NCBI RefSeq assembly: GCF_028551255.1
Contig: NZ_CP117031.1
Coordinates: 186,001 to 250,000, forward strand
Reading direction: 5' to 3'
DNA length: 64,000 nt
From: Vibrio tubiashii
GTDB taxonomy: Bacteria; Pseudomonadota; Gammaproteobacteria; Enterobacterales; Vibrionaceae
Both the position numbers and the translations under genes were made by a program. The notes under the pieces are model-generated. The model did not search any database and was not told the DNA's origin. It worked only from the letters and a program-made list of their open reading frames with translations. Below, piece after piece: positions 53,300 through 62,973 of the stretch; within the stretch, counting starts at the first letter, position 1, and every line of letters starts with the position of its first letter.

Positions 53300-53988
53300 T
53301 CACTTTGCCCGTTGTAGAAGTAACCAAACCCCCGTTTGGTCACGATCCGCTCTGCCATCGCATACGGTTTGAGTTTGTGACGAATGGCCTTGATATGCGA
53401 ATCAATGTTGCGCTCATACACCGCGTCCGGCGTCATATCCGCGGCGACCATCAATTGCTCGCGACTGAAAACCTGATCTGAGTGGGAGAGGAGTTGACGC
53501 AAGATCTTAAATTCAACCGCGGTGAGCCCCAATGGTTGTGCATTCACGCAGTAGTCAAAGTGCTGCGCAACGAGGGCCTGATCCGATGAAGATTGCGTTG
53601 ATTCGGACTGAGGAAAGGCCGTTCGTGCTTTGATTCGGAGCTTGATTCTGGCCAGCATCTCTCGTGGGCTGAAGGGTTTGGTTACGTAGTCGTCAGCCCC
53701 GATTTCTAAGCCGACCACGCGATCTATCTCCTCATTGCGCGCGGTTAAGAAAATAATGGGTACCGCAGAAAAGTCTCGGATGGTTTTGCACAGCTCAAAT
53801 CCGTTGCCATCGGGCAACCCAACGTCTAAGACGAGCAACGCCACAGGGTGTTGACGTAAATACGCCAAACCTTGTTCAGCGGTCGCAAACCACTGAACCG
53901 GGTAACCGTCCATTTCTAAGACATGGATTAAGGTGTCTGCAATCGCGGGTTCGTCTTCAATGATGACGACAGTCAATGGGTCACTCAA
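53296..53988 (-). CDS. creB: CreB-type response regulator
   Basis: This 230-residue protein has a receiver domain (VVIIEDEPAIADTL; phospho-acceptor Asp in LLVLDVGLPDGNG near residue 54; Lys in DYVTKPFSPREML) and an OmpR-type winged HTH (LTAVEFKILRQLLSHSDQVFSREQLMVA). The only in-frame start is TTG at 53988; there is no clear AGGAG before it, which may keep expression low. It is the first gene of creB-creC-creD-DUF2809. Confidence 0.93.
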   Translation of the reverse strand: MSDPLTVVIIEDEPAIADTLIHVLEMDGYPVQWFATAEQGLAYLRQHPVALLVLDVGLPDGNGFELCKTIRDFSAVPIIFLTARNEEIDRVVGLEIGADDYVTKPFSPREMLARIKLRIKARTAFPQSESTQSSSDQALVAQHFDYCVNAQPLGLTAVEFKILRQLLSHSDQVFSREQLMVAADMTPDAVYERNIDSHIKAIRHKLKPYAMAERIVTKRGFGYFYNGQSE

Positions 53989-54081
53989 AGGAGGTCTCTT
54001 CGTTTCGGTGAGGAAAGCCCACTATCAGAGGGCACGATGTCACTTATACTACCTTGGGAAATCGGGAACACAAGTGTGACT

Positions 54082-54126
54082 GAGGGGGGGGGGGGTGTCT
54101 TGCCGAGGGGGGGGGTGTCTTGCCGA
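54082..54126. repeat. G-tract tandem repeat
   Basis: Two tandem copies of gaG(n)tgtcttgccga hold runs of 12 G (54084-54095) and 9 G (54107-54115). It lies between the toxin-like gene's terminator and the start of the cre operon. Such runs slip in replication and could alter promoter spacing. Confidence 0.8.
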
Positions 54127-54150
54127 GGCAGGCCCACGAGTGAGCGGCAG

Positions 54151-54176
54151 AAAAAAAGCGCTCGATGACGAGCGCT
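54151..54176 (-). terminator. Terminator of the large toxin-like gene
   Basis: On the minus strand a stem agcgctcg / cgagcgct with loop atga (plus-strand sense) is followed by seven T. It lies about 70 bp after the stop of the large gene. Confidence 0.85.
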
Positions 54177-54248
54177 CAATTGAGGCAGCGAACCGCAGGG
54201 CTGACTGCCTCGTTAAACCCACCAGAATGGTGGCGCGAGATGGCCGCT

Positions 54249-57200
54249 TTAGTTCAACTGTCCATAAGGGATGATCTCACTCGGTGTGGCTGAAAGGCGG
54301 TCCACTTGCGACAGGATTTTATACAAGTATTTCTCACCCAACGACGTACTCAGCTTCATTTTATTGGTCAGTGCAGCCGTATCAACGTGTTGGATCAGAA
54401 TACTGGTTTGAGAGCCTGGATCGTATAGGGCCAGATCGTCCCCTCGTCGTTGCAACAACAATGCATTGGGGTTCTCTAGGGCTAATTTCAGTGTCTCACC
54501 CACTCTGTGGCTTTGAATCAACACCTGCTGGTAGTGAGCAAGGTCGTTCTCGTCCAAGCTATAGTGATAGTCGCGGCTATTGCCACTCCACAACAAAGAA
54601 CGCACCCCTTTGATTTTAGGCAGAGTCTGGATCTTGCTGCCTTCGCTGCCTTGCAAGACTAAATGGGTTCCCCCTTCCGTGAGTGCCATCGAGAAGTGCC
54701 CTAATGGGGAGTGATCCGTGAGATGTTGCTGATACAGCGTCTGTGCATCGACATCAAACACATAGTCGCCGCCGTCAACACTTTGCCCTAAATAAGTCAG
54801 GTTATGATGGACATCCAGCCCCGGCGCCGTGACGGTACGTCCAGATTCATGCAAATACCAGCTCGGTACTGAGCCTAGAAGACGGACCTGCTTAGGCAAT
54901 TGATACTCGCTTTCAAGCGCATCAATGGCTTGGTGGCGATATTGGTGATGAGTTTGCCATTCCATAGTGACCGCTCTGAGTATCGGTTTGTCCATAGGGC
55001 CCGCGTTTGCGCTTAACTCGACCACAAGGCCGTCACGGGTGGACAGTTGCAGAGATTGCCCCTGCCAAGCCGCGTGGGTCAATTCCCCCGCCAGCGTCGA
55101 AAATTGCTCCGCGTCAGCCACTTCACCTTGTAACACGAGCTTGTCGTCCAATATGAGATCATCGTTTACGACGGCCTGACGATACAGGCTGGCATCGTCG
55201 TGATTGTACAACCAAGCCCATTGTTGATCTGACGTTAGCCCCAGAAAATTCAAGTGCTGACCATTGAGGTTGCTGCCCGCTCTGATCAACGTCGCGGACT
55301 GATTGTCGTACCACAGGTTCACCGTTTCGCCTTGGCTATCTGTCATACCGAGCAGCACCAGTTGGGCAAGTTTCGCAGAGGCTTTTTCACTTAAGGCCTT
55401 CAATTGTGGCAGGACCTGTTGACGGTGGTTCTGTAGCCAATGAGACGTCACACCAGCCAGTCTTGGCGTTTGGTCTGCTAGCCATAAGGTTTGATCGTTG
55501 GCGATGGCAAAGAGTTGGTGTTGGTTATTTAAGACGTTACGTAAACCGCCACTGAATTCCGGTAAAGACACCGAGCGAGCCTGGGATCGGTTACTTGCTT
55601 GGTAATACAAACGCTGTTGGCTGTGGGAATAGAAGAAGTAGCGTTGATCGGTTTCCCCCTTGTTTTGCACCAAAGCAAGGATCAGATCGTCAGGCTGAGT
55701 GTTGAGATTGGCGTGGATCACGCCTAGGTCGCCCCTCTGCTCTGCGAGGACCCAGTACCTGTGTTTCTGCCCTTGCTTATTCGCTGACACGGAAATGACG
55801 TCGCTTAGGCTTGCCTCTATCCATCGATCTGCTCTCAGGTCAACTTCCCCCCCGACACCGGCTTGGAATGACTGGAAGAAATAGTTCGTCGTGACTCGAT
55901 TCGGCGCCGTGTCGGCCATGAGGTTATCTAACAACTGAAGGTCGCCGTTCACATCGACCAACTTCATGCTGTTTTCGTCCAGTACATAGGTCCATTTAGC
56001 CGGATGACCAGCGTTGGTTTGCTGCTCGATCGACCAGTAGAGGCGCTGATTTTCCTGCCACACCCGGCTGGTCGCTTTGCCATGAGCGTAGTCCCAACCG
56101 AAGGCGCGATACTGAGCCACAATACGCGACTCGGCGATGTTCACTAGCCACACTTGGTTGTCTTTGTTAAACCACGCAAGATCCCCCGTCTGAGCCACGA
56201 GCTTGGCATCGCTTAGGAAGTCACTGTGAGCGGGCGACGGCGTATAAATAAACCGCTGCTGATCAACTTGATAGTAGGCCAGGCCAACAGAGTGGTCCTG
56301 ATCTTGAGGCACAAAGTTTTCAACAGCCACAAAAGCGCTGTCGAGGTGGTGCTTGGCCACTTCAGACTGGATATGCTGGTGTAATTGTTCAGCATTCTGC
56401 CAAGAAGAGGCATCTTCCGACGTGATTTGGTAGCGGCTGTTTTCTGGGTCAACAACGAGCACTTCGTTATGTTTGTTGATCACCGCAATGCTCCCCCAGG
56501 ACAATCCGGGTAGGTTGACTCTGACGCCACCGATATTGAGGTGATCACGCGTGACTTCAAGGTGATCGGATGACAACTGGCGTGCATCAAGGATCCAGCG
56601 CGTACTTCGGTCTCTACGAGACGTCACTTGCAAAGAAAGGCTGGCCCCCGATTGCAGACTGATATGGTATTCCCCCCCTTTGCCGTTAAAGGCATAGTGC
56701 AATTTACCACTCAGCTCTTTGCCCAATTTACGCATCAGAATTTGGCGATTTTGCGCATCCAGATTCACGTTGATATTGGTATGGACATATTCTTGTGTGA
56801 TCTTACGTATCGTGTATTCCGAAGGAAAAATGTAAAAGTCATAATCGAATCGACGATCCTCTTCGAGACGACGAATCACACTAAAACCGGAATCATGACG
56901 TGTGGTGGACCCAGGTAAGATCTGATATTGATAGCTAATGTACGACTTTGGTGTGGCAGGCAAAATCAAAGCCCTATCACTGGCGTTAATGTTTGTCGTC
57001 TCGTTGTAGCCAATGCCGGCTCTAACATTGATCGCTTGGGATTTGTCTCTGATCATCCTAGGGAAATCACCGGCCCAGAAAAAGTAGTTAATCGCCCCCG
57101 ATCCCGTGCTGCCATGATGGGTACGGTAGATGTATTGACTATCAAAATGCACTTGACCCGTTTGAAGGTCTATTTGGCTGATCACTGCCCCATCTTTGGG

Positions 57201-60200
57201 CTCAAGCGCGTGGTAACGGCTGCCATCATCGAGAGTTTTATCCACCAGCGCATACCCCCCGCTGTGATACGCGGAGTCGACCGCGGCGAAGTAACGACCG
57301 ACGGCTTTGGCATCCTCTGCGACTTCACCAAACGCCTGTGCCAGAGCGGTAAAACCAACCGCGAGTCCGCCCAGGATCACGCCCGCGCCCCCCAGTACGG
57401 CACTGGCGGTGCCCGCACCCGCAAGGCCTGCCCCGATGCCCGCTGAGGTGGTCACAAAAGACGCTGAGTCAAAGGCCAACTGAGTACCAAATACCGCTTT
57501 TTGTACCTCATTTTGTGCATGCGCCAACTCATAGGAGTCCAACACCACGGAAGCAAAGCCTAGTCCAAGACCGATCCCTTCATTTGCAACGTGCCCTACT
57601 GCAGACAACGTCGAGCTTGTCACGCTTTGCCCTTCCTGTAGAGCGGCACGATACAAACCGACAATCTTACTGGCGTCCATCACGGTGCCGTGCGCGATTT
57701 GAGCTAAGTTAATGTAGGTGTGGACCTGCAACGCGGTGTTTAATCCTTGGGGCAGGGGGTCACCCGCTGCGGCCGTGCGGCTGTGGTTATTAAACCAAGA
57801 AAGAATCGCCTGGACCGCAAACGCGGCATTCAAGCCGTCTACATGCTCGACATCCGTAATGCTCGCATGACGGGTGAGCTCTCCGTGGCTAAAGTTGTAG
57901 CTCTTTTTCAATCGACCCAATGCATCTTCGTAATAATGTTTGAATTTCCAAACTCTTTCGTCTGACGTTAACACGCTGATTTCACGGTTGTCTTCGCGAT
58001 GTATTAACGGAATTCGATACTGACCGCTGGGTGTCTTTTCGATGTTCTCAAACACGGGTACCCAAGCGTGATCTAAGCGATGACGGCGGTATACGTCTTG
58101 CGCGGCCGCAAAGAAGTCCTGAGCCAAATTGGCGCCCTGTAAGACACTCAGTGCGGATTTGAGTTGCAAATCCGTGGATAGGCTGTCGCTGGCTTGCGCC
58201 AAACGAGCGGCATGGTCCGCCGTTGCCAGGTTCGCGACTCGGTCACTTGGGCTCGCCAGATCTTGGACGCTCAGTCCGGTGCTTAAACGTACTTCGGCCA
58301 TTTTGGCAGTGTCCAGTGACCGCATGTCGAAGGTTGGCTGGCTTACATTGCCATAGGCATCATAAAAACGCGCAAATTTGTTTTTGATCAGGTGTTCTTT
58401 TAAAGAGGCTTGTAAGGCTTTTGAGCTGTCAAATCGGAATACCGCAAAGTTGGGATCGTAGAAGAAGTAACGGCTCTTGCCCTCGAATTGTCTTTTCCCC
58501 ACTAACATGCTGTGCGCGTGAGTATTCATCAGCATGAATTTGCTGCTGCCATTGGTCAGGGACTCCTTTTCCAAGTTTGAGACAATCCCCTTGATGCTCA
58601 GGCGCCCTGCGTCTGTCTCCGCAAGCCCCGCGTCTGTATTGGAGTGCAATTGGCCGACAGTGGTATACACATTGGTCGCGATTTGGGAGTCTGGGTGGGC
58701 AGCGGCATCGAACAATACAGAGGCAAACTGGTTCGCACCAAGCTCCCCTTTTTGTGCGATCGCGGTGGCCATCACACGGGAGAGTGGCAAACAGCGTCCC
58801 GGCCGACCGAGCAAAACAAAGTCTTGTGGCACAAGCTGGGTAACAAACGCGCCTTGAGCGGTCATGTAGCGACTGACTTCGGCACTTTTGTCCAACGCGA
58901 AACGCATAGTTTCCTGTTGGAACTGCTGCTTGATATGGGCCACCAATGCGCCTTTTTGCTTAAAGGTTAACTGGTGACTGTCATCAAACATCAGTCGAAT
59001 CATATCGAGGGCTTTCATGCCCTGATGATAGCCTGGCACTTCAATATCTTGGCTGTTCGATTTACCGAACAGGTAATCGTCCCCTCGTTGCCCTTTTAGG
59101 CTTTCTAGGGCTTGCTTTTGCGTATTATATTGATCCACCAAACGTTGATTCGGACTGGCCTTGAGATGGGCATCGATCGCAATTACGGACGAGACGCCTT
59201 CACGGTCTTTTTTCTCTAACCATAGCCACAAACGATCCATGTCTATGCTTTTATCAATGCCATCGAGATAGCTCTGTTGATAAAACGCTTTGGTCGCATT
59301 AATGGCATCGATTTGTGCTTGTAGATGTTGCTTTCGTTCACCGGTCGCTTTTCTTAGCTTGGCGAACAGTACGGACTTACGCTCAAGCAAAGGGGCAAGC
59401 TCTTCATCGGTTTTTTGTTTCAGCGCATTTCTGAGATCTTGCCATTGGGCTAAGGCCGGGTTTTCATCGACCTTTAAGGAACTGCCGGTTTGGTAATCCT
59501 GATCTTGAGGTAAGGGTTCAACAGACAGTCCTAAGGCCTTTGCGTCTGTAAGTAAACGTCCCTGAGCCAGGGTTCTTTCCTGACGAAAAGCCTCTACTCT
59601 GGCTTGGTCATCGATGGCGTTAGGGCGCTGAATCCGCACTTCCCCTGTCGCACCTTTACGCTTGACCCAGGTGGTCAGCAAGGGATTGTCAGGGTGGGGT
59701 ATTTGCTCTTGACGTTGGAGCATCAATTGCCATTGGCCGTCTTTGAATATCATGTAGGCACCGGCAACTTCATCTGATACGCCTTGTCCTTGATAGTCAG
59801 CGTAGTCAACGGCCATGACCACATTGTCATACAAAACGGAGCTGCCGACCCGACCATCATGGAAGACGCGATAATGGGTGTCGTTAAGATCCGTGACAAT
59901 CACAGAACAGCCGGTCAGCGAACCGGTCAGCAACAAAGTGCCTTCAGCCACGTGTTTAGGGACATCGACATAAGCAGGGATAGGGTTCGTTCGGCCATTA
60001 AAACCGAGGAAGTACGCTGATGTCGTATCCGCAGCAGGGGCATCCGCATACCGAAGTTTGAATCCTTGTGGGGCGGTTTCTAGCCGGACTTGCCCTTGGG
60101 TCGGTAGGCCGCCATTTTTGATTAACTCAATCACATCCACGGTGTACTGGTTTAAAAATTCGCGTGGTGAATAAGTGAATTGGGCGATCGCCTCTGCCGT

Positions 60201-60299
60201 GCTGATGGTCACAACCGGGGCGGGTGAGGCATGCGCCACGCTTAGGGCTTCTCCACCCATGAGCGATGAAACGAGGACGGCAATCAACTGTTTTTTCAT
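54249..60299 (-). CDS. Large exported toxin-like protein: C58-type protease plus TcdA/TcdB-type pore domain
   Basis: This 2016-residue protein begins with a Sec signal (MKKQLIAVLVSSLMGG...AHA). A YopT-like C58 cysteine-protease pattern follows: C503 in GRPGRCLPLS, H596 in THAHSMLVG and D615 in FYDPNFAVF, with the expected spacing of roughly 95 and 20 residues. Residues about 840-1280 resemble the TcdA/TcdB pore-forming region, with a hydrophobic Gly/Ala-rich stretch (AGIGAGLAGAGTASAVLGG, about 950-1000). The last 700 residues are repetitive, beta-rich and propeller-like. The clostridial glucosyltransferase domain is absent. A terminator follows; no chaperone, immunity or secretion gene is adjacent. 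It may be a toxin or effector; the triad and pore calls are by eye. Confidence 0.8.
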   Translation of the reverse strand: MKKQLIAVLVSSLMGGEALSVAHASPAPVVTISTAEAIAQFTYSPREFLNQYTVDVIELIKNGGLPTQGQVRLETAPQGFKLRYADAPAADTTSAYFLGFNGRTNPIPAYVDVPKHVAEGTLLLTGSLTGCSVIVTDLNDTHYRVFHDGRVGSSVLYDNVVMAVDYADYQGQGVSDEVAGAYMIFKDGQWQLMLQRQEQIPHPDNPLLTTWVKRKGATGEVRIQRPNAIDDQARVEAFRQERTLAQGRLLTDAKALGLSVEPLPQDQDYQTGSSLKVDENPALAQWQDLRNALKQKTDEELAPLLERKSVLFAKLRKATGERKQHLQAQIDAINATKAFYQQSYLDGIDKSIDMDRLWLWLEKKDREGVSSVIAIDAHLKASPNQRLVDQYNTQKQALESLKGQRGDDYLFGKSNSQDIEVPGYHQGMKALDMIRLMFDDSHQLTFKQKGALVAHIKQQFQQETMRFALDKSAEVSRYMTAQGAFVTQLVPQDFVLLGRPGRCLPLSRVMATAIAQKGELGANQFASVLFDAAAHPDSQIATNVYTTVGQLHSNTDAGLAETDAGRLSIKGIVSNLEKESLTNGSSKFMLMNTHAHSMLVGKRQFEGKSRYFFYDPNFAVFRFDSSKALQASLKEHLIKNKFARFYDAYGNVSQPTFDMRSLDTAKMAEVRLSTGLSVQDLASPSDRVANLATADHAARLAQASDSLSTDLQLKSALSVLQGANLAQDFFAAAQDVYRRHRLDHAWVPVFENIEKTPSGQYRIPLIHREDNREISVLTSDERVWKFKHYYEDALGRLKKSYNFSHGELTRHASITDVEHVDGLNAAFAVQAILSWFNNHSRTAAAGDPLPQGLNTALQVHTYINLAQIAHGTVMDASKIVGLYRAALQEGQSVTSSTLSAVGHVANEGIGLGLGFASVVLDSYELAHAQNEVQKAVFGTQLAFDSASFVTTSAGIGAGLAGAGTASAVLGGAGVILGGLAVGFTALAQAFGEVAEDAKAVGRYFAAVDSAYHSGGYALVDKTLDDGSRYHALEPKDGAVISQIDLQTGQVHFDSQYIYRTHHGSTGSGAINYFFWAGDFPRMIRDKSQAINVRAGIGYNETTNINASDRALILPATPKSYISYQYQILPGSTTRHDSGFSVIRRLEEDRRFDYDFYIFPSEYTIRKITQEYVHTNINVNLDAQNRQILMRKLGKELSGKLHYAFNGKGGEYHISLQSGASLSLQVTSRRDRSTRWILDARQLSSDHLEVTRDHLNIGGVRVNLPGLSWGSIAVINKHNEVLVVDPENSRYQITSEDASSWQNAEQLHQHIQSEVAKHHLDSAFVAVENFVPQDQDHSVGLAYYQVDQQRFIYTPSPAHSDFLSDAKLVAQTGDLAWFNKDNQVWLVNIAESRIVAQYRAFGWDYAHGKATSRVWQENQRLYWSIEQQTNAGHPAKWTYVLDENSMKLVDVNGDLQLLDNLMADTAPNRVTTNYFFQSFQAGVGGEVDLRADRWIEASLSDVISVSANKQGQKHRYWVLAEQRGDLGVIHANLNTQPDDLILALVQNKGETDQRYFFYSHSQQRLYYQASNRSQARSVSLPEFSGGLRNVLNNQHQLFAIANDQTLWLADQTPRLAGVTSHWLQNHRQQVLPQLKALSEKASAKLAQLVLLGMTDSQGETVNLWYDNQSATLIRAGSNLNGQHLNFLGLTSDQQWAWLYNHDDASLYRQAVVNDDLILDDKLVLQGEVADAEQFSTLAGELTHAAWQGQSLQLSTRDGLVVELSANAGPMDKPILRAVTMEWQTHHQYRHQAIDALESEYQLPKQVRLLGSVPSWYLHESGRTVTAPGLDVHHNLTYLGQSVDGGDYVFDVDAQTLYQQHLTDHSPLGHFSMALTEGGTHLVLQGSEGSKIQTLPKIKGVRSLLWSGNSRDYHYSLDENDLAHYQQVLIQSHRVGETLKLALENPNALLLQRRGDDLALYDPGSQTSILIQHVDTAALTNKMKLSTSLGEKYLYKILSQVDRLSATPSEIIPYGQLN

Positions 60300-61383
60300 T
60301 GTTTTCCTTTAGCGTATCCGTTTGACTATTACAGACTCATTCTCGACATTAAAACCTAGCCAACTCATGATGAAGCACGGGTGATAATTTCAAAGAATGT
60401 TCATGTGACAATAAATATCAATAGATTTGTTGTTAGTGAGAGACTTGAATGTATATCAAGTGTCATGGTTAAATTGATAAAATTAAATATAATTAGATTA
60501 TTTATAATAAGAAATTAATACCTGCCTTACTGTGTTGTTGAATATAAAATAGTGAGCTTATAACCAAGAGGGTATAAATTGTTACAATCGTGTTTGGTCT
60601 GGGGTTTTTGTTTTAATAATAATGAAACATACCTGCGAGGCATTGTTAAATTAATTCTAAAAGATATTTAATGTAGAACAGATCTCATAAAAAAAAGCCC
60701 ATGTCCTTAATGACCAACAAATAAGTCCTTAATACCAGTCTTGGTGGTTTTTTGGACGAGTTTTAAAGGGAGAGTGAGCGATCTTTCAGAGAGATCCCTG
60801 ATTCTGTTCGCAGGATGGATCATGACTTAGGGCACGGCGGTTTCCGTTGGTCGCAACTGAGAGCCCCATTGGGGGAAGTGCGTGGACGTAACCCTCCAAC
60901 CTGTCATTGCCCTTGTGAGCGTCAAGTTTATCCAACGAGAGAAACCCGCCCGATATCGTCGGTGTCGTCTAGATAGTGGATGGGTGGTCGTGATATTTTA
61001 TTGCTTTCAAAGGAAGGGGCTTGAATTATATGACTCTCGATGTTTGTTGGGTTTTGGGTCATGTGTGTGGGGTGTTTAGGACGGCGTTAATATTCGTTTT
61101 GCCCCATCTTTAATCACGAGTGATTAAAGTTGGGGTCAGATTGTTTAGATTTCTTCATTATTATTTTTCTTTTCCTTTATTTATGTTGTTGATAAACTGA
61201 ACAATGATAATTTATTGATCTGTGATCTTGTGACTAAATTCAGTGGAAATACACATTTTCTGAGTTCAATAATATATCAATAACGATAATTTTTAGTATG
61301 GTGAATACTCGTGTCATTAATTTTACATAGGCATGTAATTAATGCGTTGTACTGTTTTTTATATCTTAACCGAGGGGGAAACA
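60300..61383. other. Long AT-rich divergent region between toxin-like gene and phospholipase gene
   Basis: About 1.08 kb with no convincing gene. The first 380 bp and the last 240 bp are very AT-rich, as expected for H-NS-silenced virulence promoters in Vibrio. The centre holds a palindrome (61102-61135) listed separately. A 65-codon + frame at 60882 is not convincing. Confidence 0.6.
61102..61135. repeat. REP-like palindrome
   Basis: ccccatctttaatca (61102-61116) and tgattaaagttgggg (61121-61135) pair with one mismatch over 15 bp around a 4-nt loop. Sequence of the form ttggggtcaga beside it is common in REP-type elements linked to RAYT transposases. It may instead be a terminator-like hairpin. 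Confidence 0.55.
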
Positions 61384-62943
61384 ATGCAATTAACCAGAAC
61401 GATTTTAAACGGGATTGTCCTGTTGTGGCTGATGGTGACGGCCATGCCGTCGATGGCCGCGGGCAGTGACTGTCCGGATTACCTCAGCGAAGACTGGGAA
61501 GACAAACCTTTTTGTGTGTGGTTGAAAAACGACACGCAACAGACCATTAAGTTGTTGAGCTGGAAACCGTATGCCAATAGCGCCGATATCAATGATGATT
61601 ACTGGCTCAGTCATGATTGGGCACAGGGCGTACTCACGCTTAAACCCGGCGAGTTGAAGATCGTTGCGGGCATTGATGATGATGGATGGGGGGTCTTCAA
61701 TTACGATACCGTCAAATTTCGTGGTGAGATAGACATTGACGGGGCGCGGCAGTATGGCGTTTATATCAGCGCCGACATCCGAGCAGGGGTCGTCAATGAT
61801 TTTGAATACGGTGTGTCAGCGCCCAGCCCTTGGGTCGATGGTCACGATACGGCAACCCTTTATTTTAATGGCACGCCCTATGTCATGGGGGTGGACGACG
61901 AATACGATGCCTCGCGATCCAAATGGGACGCGATGTTCTCGGTTCTCGATGCCTCGTCTGGGCCGGGTGGACTCCGTTTGGCCGACCACCGCGAGGATCC
62001 CAAAAAGATTAATCTTATGACCTGGAACACCTTTCTGCTGATTGGTCCTGGCATCGCTGGTAAGCAAGATTACTGTCAGCGAACACAGGCCATCAGCGAT
62101 AACAAAGCCCGTCTGTTTCAAAATGTCGATGTGGTGGTGCTGTCGGAGTTGGCGTCTCAGGCGAGTTGTACCCCTGATGCAGAGCAGCTAGCCGTGGAAG
62201 AATTCTTATGTTGTGGTCCGGACAAACCTTTTCGAGACCGGACCCACTTGTTGAATGGAACGCCGTTGGTCGACGGTCCGCTTGGGTTGTCGGAAACCGG
62301 CGGAGTGATTGTGATGAGTCGTTACCCAAACAGTTTGTCGGTTGGCACCAAGCGAGAGGCGCGCAAGTCGGACCCTATTGAACGATATCCTGCGAGCGAT
62401 GAAGTGCATTATGAGTTTGGTGCCGATGCCGGAGAGTGTGATGCCAGTGAATGCACCATGGATAAGGGCTACTTAAAAGTGAAGTTTACCAAAACGGTTG
62501 GGGATCAGCAGCAGGACTACTACATCATCGGCAGCCACACTCAGTCTGCGCCTGGTCAAGCCAACGAGAATGCGCGCCATCAGCAGTTTCAAGCAATGCG
62601 CCGCATGGCGGATTCACTCCCATCGGATGCACCGATCCTGTTTGCTGGGGATTTTAATGTCGAAAGCCACGAGATCAGCCGTACGGCGGCGACGCTGAAT
62701 GCAGATTTCGGCTTCACGACGTTTTTAAGTGCGCTTCGGTACAGTGCCGATGGCCACAGCAATTATTATGTGTTTGATGAAGAGGGACGTTCAGTCCAGA
62801 AGCAGTATGATTTTATCGTACCGTTTAAAGGGGCGTTAAACCCGGTCTCTCAGCTCTCCTGGGTCGTGCCGATGACCTCAACGGGGTCTCGTGTGGATCT
62901 GTCGGATCACCACGCCGTTGTCTCGGAGTTGACCTATGAGTAA
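61384..62943 (+). CDS. Sphingomyelinase-C-type secreted phosphodiesterase
   Basis: The ATG at 61384, after GAGGGGGAAA, gives 519 residues; an upstream in-frame ATG lies before this site. A signal peptide (about residues 1-26, ending MPSMAA) is followed by a beta-rich N-terminal domain I cannot name (about 30-190). The C-terminal endonuclease/exonuclease/phosphatase domain has TWNTF (about 210), LSELAS, IIGSHTQS with His (about 384), FAGDFNVES (about 421) and DLSDHHAV (about 508). This is the pattern of bacterial neutral sphingomyelinases, which cleave host sphingomyelin and are haemolytic. It fits a marine pathogen. Activity is inferred. Confidence 0.88.
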   Translation: MQLTRTILNGIVLLWLMVTAMPSMAAGSDCPDYLSEDWEDKPFCVWLKNDTQQTIKLLSWKPYANSADINDDYWLSHDWAQGVLTLKPGELKIVAGIDDDGWGVFNYDTVKFRGEIDIDGARQYGVYISADIRAGVVNDFEYGVSAPSPWVDGHDTATLYFNGTPYVMGVDDEYDASRSKWDAMFSVLDASSGPGGLRLADHREDPKKINLMTWNTFLLIGPGIAGKQDYCQRTQAISDNKARLFQNVDVVVLSELASQASCTPDAEQLAVEEFLCCGPDKPFRDRTHLLNGTPLVDGPLGLSETGGVIVMSRYPNSLSVGTKREARKSDPIERYPASDEVHYEFGADAGECDASECTMDKGYLKVKFTKTVGDQQQDYYIIGSHTQSAPGQANENARHQQFQAMRRMADSLPSDAPILFAGDFNVESHEISRTAATLNADFGFTTFLSALRYSADGHSNYYVFDEEGRSVQKQYDFIVPFKGALNPVSQLSWVVPMTSTGSRVDLSDHHAVVSELTYE

Positions 62944-62973
62944 GAAGCGCCTCCTTTGGTCAGGCCAATCTGA

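Noticed and set aside
56928..57446. 172-codon open frame on the + strand within the large toxin-like gene
   Set aside because: It is antisense to well-formed protein with recognisable pore-domain sequence, has no ribosome site and reads as random.
60882..61079. 65-codon frame in the long AT-rich intergenic region
   Set aside because: It has no ribosome site and its sequence does not look like protein.
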